NCBI GenBank assembly: GCA_002369155.1
Contig: DFEM01000126.1
Coordinates: 1 to 18,325 of the forward strand
Origin: Lachnospiraceae bacterium UBA3802
GTDB lineage: Bacteria; Bacillota; Clostridia; Lachnospirales; Lachnospiraceae
DNA length: 18,325 bases
Direction of reading: 5' to 3'
Shown here: positions 1 to 6,981 of the stretch, piece after piece
Layout: the number at the start of each line of letters is the position of its first letter
Numbering within the stretch: position 1 is the stretch's first letter
Position numbers and translations under genes: made by a program
Notes under the pieces: model-generated
Seen by the model: the letters and a program-made list of their open reading frames with translations, nothing else
Told to the model about the DNA's origin: nothing
Database searches by the model: none

Positions 1-75
1 GTAGCGAGAGGGGGACTCGAACCCTCAACCTTCCGGGTATGAACCGGATGCTCTAGCCAGTTGAGCCATCTCGCC
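1..75 (-). tRNA. tRNA-Met (CAU anticodon), elongator type
   Basis: Read on the minus strand this folds as a complete cloverleaf. The acceptor stem pairs GGCGAGA (75-69) with TCTCGCT (9-3), so the first pair is G-U; the discriminator is A at 2, and base 1 is the first C of a possible encoded CCA cut by the window edge. The D arm is GCTC/GAGC. The anticodon arm TCCGG/CCGGA encloses the loop TTCATAC, with the CAU anticodon at 39-41. The T loop is TTCGAGT. The G1-U72 pair and the absence of the three G-C anticodon-stem pairs of initiator tRNA favour elongator Met; a CAU tRNA-Ile2 read through lysidine is the alternative and is less likely. The T stem has one A-C mismatch (bases 25 and 11). Its own promoter lies just upstream, so it can be expressed independently of argS. 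Confidence 0.93.
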
Positions 76-92
76 AAAACAACTGCCTATTT

Positions 93-121
93 AATATACA
101 AAATCATCAAACAAATGTCAA
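93..121 (-). promoter_or_regulatory. Promoter of the tRNA-Met gene
   Basis: On the minus strand a perfect -35 box TTGACA (121-116) is followed by a 17-base spacer and a -10 box TATATT (98-93). Transcription would start near 87-85, about ten bases before the mature 5' end of the tRNA at 75. Spacing and position are what is expected of a strong sigma-A-type stable-RNA promoter. It lies between the argS stop and the tRNA, and no hairpin terminator for argS is visible in this 105-base gap, so some argS read-through into the tRNA is possible. Confidence 0.85.
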
Positions 122-180
122 GGATTTTTTAATATCAAAGGCAATTATTTAAATTTACGCAAAATCGCATGTTAAGACGA

Positions 181-1950
181 TTACATTCTTTCGGGTGCTT
201 CAAATCCGAGGCATTGCATACAGTCTTCGCATATGCCGAGTGTAAGTTTAAGCAATGCTATGTAACTCTTCTTTGTCTCCTCGTTTTCTTCCGCAATAAT
301 CTTGGTTTCATGATAGAACGAATTGAATACATTTGCGAGATCGTAAAGATATGCGCAGATTCGGTGAGGCGCAAGTTCTTCAAATGCCCCTTCCATCATT
401 TCATTATATCCGGTTATCTTCATCAAAAGAATCTTATGCGAAGCATTGGAAACGTTTGCAGTAATTTTGCACTCGTCGGGATTTCCGCCGTTTTCGGCAA
501 ACTTCTTAAGAATGGATTTGATTCTGACAACAGTATAAAGAAGATAAGGACCCGTATCGCCTTCAAACGACATAAATCTTTCCGTATCAAAGATATAATC
601 CTTGGAAGCCTGATTGGACAAATCTCCGTACTTAATCGCCGATAAAGCTACCGTCTTAGATACGCTCCTTGCCTCTTCTTCGCTCATCTCTCTTCCCGTG
701 GAGATCTTTTCATACATTTTTTCGTTAATATCGTTAATGAGATATTCAAGTCTCATTACACCGCCGTCTCTTGTCTTAAAAGGCTTACCGTCTTTTCCGT
801 TAACGGTACCGAAACCGATATGAACAAGTTTTGTCTTGGGATCGCAAAGACCTGTTTTCTTAGCGCATCTGAATACCTGCTCAAAATAGAGTTCCTGTCT
901 CTTATCGGTAAGATATATGATGGAGTCGGGATTGTATTCCCTTTTTCTTTCCATAATGGTTGCAAGATCGGTTGTATTATATAAAGAAGCTCCGTCTGAT
1001 TTAAGAATCATGCAGGGAGGAATTTCTTTTGTATCCGTATCTTCCTTGACGTCAACTACCAAAGCACCTTCGCTTAAATGAGCATATCCGCCCTTCTTTA
1101 AGTAATCAACCATACCCGGTATAACATCATGAACATCGGATTCGCCCTTCCAAAGATCGAATTCAACATTAAGATTGTCATAATTTTTCTTCAAATCCGC
1201 AACGGAAACATTGATTATATGCTTCCATAGAGCACGGTATCCTCTTACTCCGTCCTGAAGTTTCTTGGTACAAGCCATTGCTTCGTCTTTAAATGCGGCA
1301 TCTTCCTTTGATCTTGCAGAAGCTTTGGGATAAATCTCTTCAAGATCCGAAACGGTAAAAGGTGCTTCTTTGGGATATTCGCCTTCATAAGAATCATCAA
1401 AATATACCATATCCTGATGTTCTTCCTTAAATGCAGCAATTACAAGACCCATCTGAAGACCCCAGTCTCCAAGATGAATATCGCCGATGGCTTCATGTCC
1501 CATGTAACGGATAATGCGTTTAATGCTCTCGCCGATTACGGCACTTCTTAAATGTCCGACATGCAAAGGCTTGGCAACATTGGGTCCGCCGTAATCAACC
1601 ATGAATCTTTTCTTTTCTGCAGGCTCTTCCACTCCGTATTTATTCGCTGAGTTCATTTCGATTACAAATTCCGTAAGGAATTCATCGCTTACATTCAGAT
1701 TGATAAATCCGGGAGGGCAAACCTCTATGGACGAAAATGCTTTTGAATCTTTTAACTTTTCGGCAACTTCGTTTGCTATCACAATCGGAGCTTTTTTATA
1801 AATCTTGGCTCCTGCCATTGCACCGTTGCACTGATATTCACAAAGATCCGGTCTGTTGGATATACCGACTTTTCCGAGATTCTCATCATATCCCGCTTCC
1901 TTAAAAGCGATTGCTGTTTCTTTGCTTAATTTCTCCAAAAACTTTTCCAA
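181..1950 (-). CDS. argS: Arginyl-tRNA synthetase
   Basis: Class I aminoacyl-tRNA synthetase that charges tRNA-Arg with arginine using ATP in the cytoplasm. The 589-residue length fits ArgRS. Residues about 1-100 are the N-terminal additional domain that contacts the tRNA. The Rossmann domain carries the HIGH motif as HVGH at 130-133, in the typical context NVAKPLHVGHLRS. The place of KMSKS is taken by KPFKTRDGG, as is usual for bacterial ArgRS. The C-terminal third is the helical DALR anticodon-binding domain, and the protein ends in the family-typical -RM. The start is a TTG codon at 1950-1948, supported by GGAG at 1961-1958 seven bases upstream; the next methionine is residue 44, inside the additional domain. 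It is the third gene of the phosphodiesterase-queH-argS operon, 20 bases after queH. Confidence 0.96.
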   Translation of the reverse strand: MEKFLEKLSKETAIAFKEAGYDENLGKVGISNRPDLCEYQCNGAMAGAKIYKKAPIVIANEVAEKLKDSKAFSSIEVCPPGFINLNVSDEFLTEFVIEMNSANKYGVEEPAEKKRFMVDYGGPNVAKPLHVGHLRSAVIGESIKRIIRYMGHEAIGDIHLGDWGLQMGLVIAAFKEEHQDMVYFDDSYEGEYPKEAPFTVSDLEEIYPKASARSKEDAAFKDEAMACTKKLQDGVRGYRALWKHIINVSVADLKKNYDNLNVEFDLWKGESDVHDVIPGMVDYLKKGGYAHLSEGALVVDVKEDTDTKEIPPCMILKSDGASLYNTTDLATIMERKREYNPDSIIYLTDKRQELYFEQVFRCAKKTGLCDPKTKLVHIGFGTVNGKDGKPFKTRDGGVMRLEYLINDINEKMYEKISTGREMSEEEARSVSKTVALSAIKYGDLSNQASKDYIFDTERFMSFEGDTGPYLLYTVVRIKSILKKFAENGGNPDECKITANVSNASHKILLMKITGYNEMMEGAFEELAPHRICAYLYDLANVFNSFYHETKIIAEENEETKKSYIALLKLTLGICEDCMQCLGFEAPERM

Positions 1951-1970
1951 TTTAATTCTCCGTTTCTGTT

Positions 1971-2639
1971 TTATTTTTTAGAAAAAATGCATCCGCAATA
2001 GTTTTGTCTGTAAAGATTGAATTCCTTTGACAATTCTATAGACATTTTATATCCGTTTTTCTTTTTAAAATCCGATGGAAGATATGAAATACCGACTTCT
2101 TTTGCTATTCTCTCTCCCGTTTGGTTAATCAGATTTGCATCCTTTAAAGGACTTAATGTAAGCGTCGTTGCAAAGAAATCATATCCGAGTTCTTTGGCTT
2201 TCAATGCTGTTTTCCTGAGTCTTAAGTCAAAGCATATTGCGCATCTTTCGCCGCTTTCGGGGCATTTCTCATACCCTTTGGTTTTTTCGAAAAACAATTC
2301 GTTCTCATACGGAGCATCTAGAATTTCGATGTTGTAGTTGACATAATTATTCGTTATGTAAACATGTTGATTTTCTTTTTCCAATTTTATATCCGGATTG
2401 GAATTATAAATATCAACAAGTCTTTTTAATTCCGAATAACGAAACTCCCATTCATCCTTTAAAGATATATTGGGATTATAATAGTAAACACCGAGACTTG
2501 CAACTTCTTTTAACGCAAGCAAACAGAAACTGCTGCACGGAGCGCAGCAGCTGTGTAAAAGAATTTTCGGATTGTCAAAACCCGAAATTGCTTCATTCAT
2601 TTGTTTGATGTAATAATCGGAAGGAAGGCCCAAACTCAT
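1971..2639 (-). CDS. queH: Epoxyqueuosine reductase QueH
   Basis: Catalyses the last step of queuosine synthesis in tRNA, reducing epoxyqueuosine to queuosine at position 34 of GUN-anticodon tRNAs; it is the non-orthologous replacement of the cobalamin-dependent QueG. The 222-residue protein shows the family cysteines: HSCCAPCS near residues 29-36, CAICFDLRLRKTA in the middle and NYCGCIF close to the C-terminus. In this family such cysteines bind a 4Fe-4S cluster and an extra metal. The ATG start at 2639 lies two bases after the stop of the upstream phosphodiesterase gene, with only a weak purine-rich stretch (AAAGAAA) as ribosome binding site, so translational coupling is likely. No other queuosine gene or preQ1 riboswitch is in the window. 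Confidence 0.93.
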   Translation of the reverse strand: MSLGLPSDYYIKQMNEAISGFDNPKILLHSCCAPCSSFCLLALKEVASLGVYYYNPNISLKDEWEFRYSELKRLVDIYNSNPDIKLEKENQHVYITNNYVNYNIEILDAPYENELFFEKTKGYEKCPESGERCAICFDLRLRKTALKAKELGYDFFATTLTLSPLKDANLINQTGERIAKEVGISYLPSDFKKKNGYKMSIELSKEFNLYRQNYCGCIFSKK

Positions 2640-2642
2640 ATT

Positions 2643-4922
2643 CTATTTCTTTATAACGCAATATTTCTCAATAAATTCATCTACCGGCATGGGTTTTCCG
2701 TAATAATATCCCTGAACGGCATGACAGCCGAATCCCTTTAACATTTCAACCTGTTCTTTTGTTTCAACACCTTCGCAGATAACATCAATGTTAAGCTCGG
2801 TAGCCATTTCGAAAATTTTTCTAAGGATTATGGTACTTGCATTTGATGTAATTGTCTCATCGAAAAATTCCTTATCAATCTTCAATATGTCAAAAGGAAC
2901 ATCTTTCAAAATATTCAGTGATGAATAACCGCTTCCGAAATCATCCATTGCAAGTTCAAGACCGAGTTTCTTTAACTGGTTGATAACCTCTACCATCTTC
3001 TCTCTTTGATCGAAGAATAAGTTTTCTGTAATCTCAAGCTGAATCAAAGAAACATCCGTATCGTATCTTTTTATTATCTTTTCGACATTCTTTACGTAAT
3101 CAGGGTTATTGATAAGAACTCTTGACTGGTTAACGCTGATGGGGAAGAATCTGTATTCTCTCGATTCTTTTCTCATTTCCTTCATCTTGATGCAAAGCTG
3201 TTCAAGCATGTAAAAATCAAGATTTTCAATAAATCCGTTGGATTCGAAAATCGGAATAAAATCCGAAGGATACACCATTGAACCATCGTTTTTAATCCAT
3301 CTGACAAGTGCTTCTCCGCCGAGGCACTCGTCTTTTTTCGTATCCCATTTAGGCTGAATAAATACACGAAATTCGCCTTTTTTAAGAGAGTTCTCCATTT
3401 CGGATTCAATGGCATCGACTTTTCTCATATTCGAAATGATATTGTCGGAATATGTGGCCGTAAATACATTGGCGGTAATGTCAATGGATTTTCTGGCTGC
3501 GTTCGCTCTGTCAATCATCAAATCGATATTTGAATCTTCTTTACGAATCTGATACATGCCGACTTTAAGACGTATGGGATATCTTATCTGGGCTTCGTTT
3601 GCTTCATCGGCGATACCTTTCAGATACCTCATGTATTTTTCTTCGTATTCCATATCGTTTACTACCAGTGCTACGAACTGGTCGGAATTGACTCTTACGC
3701 AGAGTTCTTTCTTTTTATCAAATACCTTTTCAAATTCTTTGATTGTAGCCATCAGAATCTTGTCGGCTCTCTCATGACCATAGGACTCGTTGATATATCT
3801 GAAATTCATGATATCGAATCGAAGCATCAGATAAGGAGTTTCTTTGTGGGCATGAATAATGTCGGAAGCATTTCTTCTGAAATAATTGTAATTGTATCCC
3901 CCTGTAACTTCATCAATATAAGCAAGCTTAACGATAAGGTCATTTGATTCGTTAAGGGTAATCCACACATAGAAAATCAGAACTATCATTACGAGCACCA
4001 TAAAAAGGCATATAAGAAAACTTCTTGTGGTAACGGGATTGATATTCGAATTAACTATGGCAGGATCGAAATAATACAGATAATACAAATCATGAGTATT
4101 AAGAAGCGAACCGGTAAATACCATCGCGTTGTCACCCGATTCAACTTCAAGTTTCGAAGAATAATTAACCTTGGTAAATATATTCTTCTTTAATGCATTG
4201 AGCTGATTCTGCGCTCTGTTCGACTTCGAACTGATGGCAAACAAAGCATCATATATATTATCCGCGTTTTTAAAATAATCTTTATAGGATTCCGTTGAAG
4301 CTACAACGCTTCCGTTGCCCTCTATTACAATAAAGCATCCGGTTTTATTTAAATAATCAAAAGTTTCTTCATTAAGAGTCTTTGAAAGATCTCTTGTGAC
4401 CAGAAGATAATATGTATTGCCTTCATCATCCTTTAAGTTTTTAACACCCATGATTGAATCAACCATATAGGACTCATTAAAATAATTCTTGGCGGGAAGG
4501 CAGACGAAATTGTCCGTATAATAATAAGATGATATTTTCGAGAGCGAATCATAAATATCACCTCTGTATTCGTTTCCTTCGCCGCTTGCCAATACACCGT
4601 TCGGAGCCATGTAAAAGAAAGAATATCCTTGAACATATTCTTCCTCTGCCAGAATATTTTCGTTTATTTGTTCGTTAAGATAAGCGCCTTCCATTACTTT
4701 TTCAAAGGCATTCATAACGTTTCTCAAAGCAAAAACCTGACTGTCGATTTCAGAGACCGCAGTCTGCACATGACCCTCATAAACTTTTATTGTATTTTTC
4801 TGGAAAAAATTTTTGATATCAAAGACATGTAAAAAAGTCGCGCTCACGCAGATAATTACTACACTGAGTGCGATTCGAAGAATTAAAGATATGCTTTTAT
4901 CGGAGCCAAAATTCTTTTTCAT
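2643..4922 (-). CDS. Membrane c-di-GMP phosphodiesterase: sensor, degenerate GGDEF, intact EAL
   Basis: Predicted inner-membrane enzyme that hydrolyses c-di-GMP. Residue numbers are for the 759-residue product from the ATG at 4922. Transmembrane helix 1 is about 11-33, an extracytoplasmic region of about 265 residues follows (probably a Cache-like ligand sensor, by architecture only), helix 2 is about 301-323, then GGDEF at about 331-495 and EAL at about 510-755. The GGDEF signature reads NSDQF (412-416), so cyclase activity is not expected. The EAL domain looks active: EAL 537-539, N598, E630, the DD pair 660-661, K681, E717 and E720 are all present. The open frame extends 12 codons further to a GTG at 4958, but a good promoter at 4949-4977 would start transcription after that GTG, so the ATG is preferred. 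First gene of an operon with queH and argS. Confidence 0.93.
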   Translation of the reverse strand: MKKNFGSDKSISLILRIALSVVIICVSATFLHVFDIKNFFQKNTIKVYEGHVQTAVSEIDSQVFALRNVMNAFEKVMEGAYLNEQINENILAEEEYVQGYSFFYMAPNGVLASGEGNEYRGDIYDSLSKISSYYYTDNFVCLPAKNYFNESYMVDSIMGVKNLKDDEGNTYYLLVTRDLSKTLNEETFDYLNKTGCFIVIEGNGSVVASTESYKDYFKNADNIYDALFAISSKSNRAQNQLNALKKNIFTKVNYSSKLEVESGDNAMVFTGSLLNTHDLYYLYYFDPAIVNSNINPVTTRSFLICLFMVLVMIVLIFYVWITLNESNDLIVKLAYIDEVTGGYNYNYFRRNASDIIHAHKETPYLMLRFDIMNFRYINESYGHERADKILMATIKEFEKVFDKKKELCVRVNSDQFVALVVNDMEYEEKYMRYLKGIADEANEAQIRYPIRLKVGMYQIRKEDSNIDLMIDRANAARKSIDITANVFTATYSDNIISNMRKVDAIESEMENSLKKGEFRVFIQPKWDTKKDECLGGEALVRWIKNDGSMVYPSDFIPIFESNGFIENLDFYMLEQLCIKMKEMRKESREYRFFPISVNQSRVLINNPDYVKNVEKIIKRYDTDVSLIQLEITENLFFDQREKMVEVINQLKKLGLELAMDDFGSGYSSLNILKDVPFDILKIDKEFFDETITSNASTIILRKIFEMATELNIDVICEGVETKEQVEMLKGFGCHAVQGYYYGKPMPVDEFIEKYCVIKK

Positions 4923-4948
4923 TTCATATCCGTTTCTTGTTAATTTCA

Positions 4949-4977
4949 ATGATATCACAATCTTTGTCCATCTTCAA
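4949..4977 (-). promoter_or_regulatory. Promoter of the phosphodiesterase-queH-argS operon
   Basis: On the minus strand TTGAAG (4977-4972) is followed by a 17-base spacer and TATCAT (4954-4949), preceded by TG one base upstream (extended -10). The start of transcription would be near 4942, giving a leader of about 20 bases before the ATG at 4922, with GGA six bases ahead of that ATG. It is divergent from the moxR promoter at 4984-5012; the two -35 boxes are only six bases apart, so polymerases at the two sites would crowd each other. Confidence 0.75.
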
Positions 4978-4983
4978 ATAGTA

Positions 4984-5012
4984 TTGATAAAAACCCCCCT
5001 TTTTAGTAAAAT
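4984..5012 (+). promoter_or_regulatory. Promoter of the moxR operon
   Basis: TTGATA (4984-4989), a 17-base spacer that includes a run of six C, then TAAAAT (5007-5012). Transcription would begin near 5019, about 24 bases before the moxR start codon. The AGGAG ribosome binding site at 5030-5034 follows. This is the only strong promoter seen ahead of the five genes ending at 11221. Confidence 0.75.
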
Positions 5013-5042
5013 ATTTTTTATAAATTTTGAGGAGAAATACAA

Positions 5043-5972
5043 ATGAGTCAATCACCCGAAACAATTGTAAAAATGAAGGAAACCATTAAAACGGCCATCC
5101 ACGGAAAAGACGATGTTATCGACATGGTTTTATGTGCTATTTTTGCCAAAGGACATATACTTTTGGAAGATATTCCGGGCGTAGGTAAAACAACACTCGT
5201 TACCGCCCTTGCAAAAGTAATGAATCTCGATTACAAGAGAATGCAGTTTACCCCTGACGTACTTCCGAGCGACGTATCCGGTTTTACAATGTTTGACAAA
5301 ACAAAGAACGAATTCACTTTTAAGGAAGGTGCCGTATATACCAACCTTTTCCTTGCAGACGAAATTAACCGTACTTCACCAAAGACCCAGTCGGCTCTCC
5401 TTGAAGTAATGGAGGAAGGACATGCCACGGTAGACGGTGTAACAAGAAACCTACCCACGCCTTTTATGGTAATAGCGACTCAGAATCCGATTGGTGCTTC
5501 CGGAACTCAAAAGCTTCCCGAATCGCAGCTTGACAGATTTATGGTTCGTCTTTCGATGGGATATCCTTCTCACGAATCTGCAGTTACGATTCTTAAAGGA
5601 GATTCACACAAAACAATCGAAAAAATGGAAAGAATCATTTCCAGAGAAGATATACTGAATTATCAAAATGAAGTTGAAAATGTTAAGATTAAAGACTCGC
5701 TCTACGATTATGCCGTTTCGTTGACAGAAGCTACAAGAAATACAGATACATTTTCACTCGGTCTCTCACCCAGAGGCAGCATCGCTTTAATCAGAATGAC
5801 TAAAGCTCATGCATTTTTAAGCGGACGCGATTACGTAATTCCCGAAGATTTTAAGGCTGTATTCTACGCAATCGGAAACCACCGCGTCATCCTTTCAACA
5901 AAAGCAAAAGCATGCGGAATGAATACCGAAAGCGCTCTTGATTTGGCTTTCGATTCCGTAAAGGTTCCTTAA
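5043..5972 (+). CDS. MoxR-family AAA+ ATPase
   Basis: ATPase of the MoxR group, thought to act as a chaperone or assembly factor, often for proteins with von Willebrand A-type or DUF58 domains. The 309-residue length is normal. Walker A is PGVGKTT (45-51), Walker B is LFLADE (102-107), the sensor-1 asparagine is in IATQNP (about N148), and the arginine-finger region follows at SQLDRF. The C-terminal lid helices lie around 230-309. The ATG has AGGAG eight bases upstream and a good promoter before it. Its stop overlaps the start of the DUF58 gene by one base (TAATG), which implies translational coupling, and MoxR-DUF58-transglutaminase is a widespread conserved arrangement. The exact substrate is not shown by the sequence. 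Confidence 0.95.
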   Translation: MSQSPETIVKMKETIKTAIHGKDDVIDMVLCAIFAKGHILLEDIPGVGKTTLVTALAKVMNLDYKRMQFTPDVLPSDVSGFTMFDKTKNEFTFKEGAVYTNLFLADEINRTSPKTQSALLEVMEEGHATVDGVTRNLPTPFMVIATQNPIGASGTQKLPESQLDRFMVRLSMGYPSHESAVTILKGDSHKTIEKMERIISREDILNYQNEVENVKIKDSLYDYAVSLTEATRNTDTFSLGLSPRGSIALIRMTKAHAFLSGRDYVIPEDFKAVFYAIGNHRVILSTKAKACGMNTESALDLAFDSVKVP

Positions 5973-6979
5973 TGAAAATAAATATATTTACATTTATAAT
6001 TTATATTTTGGCAATAGCGGCACTATCGGCATTTGCACTGATTTACGAACAACCCGCCATAGTGCTTTTTATTTTAATGCTTCTTGCCCTTTTACCTTTG
6101 TCTTTATCGATTTTCCTATATGCAAATTCCAAATACGATTTCACACTTTCGTATAAAACACCTTTTGTTGAAGAGCCCAACTCTCCCGTTTTCCTGCTCG
6201 AATATAAAAACTCTTCACGTTTTCCCTTATTTTCATGCGATGTATATTTCACTGCCGACAACAGGTATTATCCCAACGATATAACTCATAAGCTTTCCAT
6301 ACCGTTAACTCAGAAAAAAAATTCATTTTCTGTCCCTATTGAATCCTTTGATATCGGTCTTGTCAGCATGCATGTCACAAAAATAGTCTTTCAGGATTAT
6401 CTTTCATTATTCAGAAAAGAGGTTGACATAACGCTTGATGCATCGGTCCCCGTGCTTCCAAAAGAAAGAAATATCGGAGATTTTCCTCCTGCCGTTCCAA
6501 AGGACGGTCCTGACGAATTTACCGAATCGGAAAACATAGGTAATATTTCGAGCGATGTAAAAGAAATAAGAGAATACCATCCCGGAGACAGACTTCAGAG
6601 AATCCATTGGAAACTTTCGGCAAAGCTCGATGATCTTTTCGTAAAAGAAATGGCTCATACATCATCTCTTGCCATTATCCTTATACCCGAACTTAATAAA
6701 AACAAGATTCACGATACCGCACAGTCTCTGCTTTCATGCATCAAAGTCATGTATGAAAAGAAAGAACGATTTGAACTTTGCATATACAACAACAATGCCA
6801 CGGATTACAGTTTCTTCACTGTTACAAATGAGGAAGAAATGATTGAAGCAATGGTAAATTTCTATTGTCAGCCTTTATACGACGGCGAGGATAATGCTTT
6901 AAACACATATCTTAATTCATCAGGAAAAATTGCCACAGTCATCCATATAGTCGGAAAGAAAATCCTTATCGGAGAATAA
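5972..6979 (+). CDS. DUF58 membrane protein, MoxR partner
   Basis: A 335-residue protein with two N-terminal transmembrane helices (about 5-24 and 29-50), then a beta-rich region and a DUF58 domain recognised by the signature IREYHPGDRLQRIHWKLSAK (199-218). The region after it resembles a von Willebrand A-like fold, which is the general form of this family. DUF58 proteins are nearly always encoded next to MoxR ATPases and are presumed to be their clients; the molecular role is not established. It begins with an ATG that shares one base with the moxR stop, and it ends two bases before the transglutaminase gene. The C-terminus is short, without a third membrane helix. Confidence 0.92.
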   Translation: MKINIFTFIIYILAIAALSAFALIYEQPAIVLFILMLLALLPLSLSIFLYANSKYDFTLSYKTPFVEEPNSPVFLLEYKNSSRFPLFSCDVYFTADNRYYPNDITHKLSIPLTQKKNSFSVPIESFDIGLVSMHVTKIVFQDYLSLFRKEVDITLDASVPVLPKERNIGDFPPAVPKDGPDEFTESENIGNISSDVKEIREYHPGDRLQRIHWKLSAKLDDLFVKEMAHTSSLAIILIPELNKNKIHDTAQSLLSCIKVMYEKKERFELCIYNNNATDYSFFTVTNEEEMIEAMVNFYCQPLYDGEDNALNTYLNSSGKIATVIHIVGKKILIGE

Positions 6980-6981
6980 TA

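Noticed and set aside
76..180. A hairpin terminator for argS
   Set aside because: I searched the gap by eye and found no stem followed by a T-run on the minus strand, only the tRNA promoter.
169..1801. Plus-strand open frames opposite argS
   Set aside because: They are antisense shadows; argS motifs are continuous on the minus strand.
2640..2700. preQ1 riboswitch ahead of queH
   Set aside because: The region is coding sequence of the upstream gene, with only two bases between stop and start.
4923..4958. A GTG start at 4958 for the phosphodiesterase gene
   Set aside because: A TTGAAG-N17-TATCAT promoter overlaps it and would start transcription downstream of the GTG; the ATG at 4922 gives a normal basic N-terminus before the first membrane helix.
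4629..5046. Plus-strand open frames upstream of moxR
   Set aside because: They lie opposite the phosphodiesterase gene or overlap the moxR promoter, and their products show no recognisable pattern.
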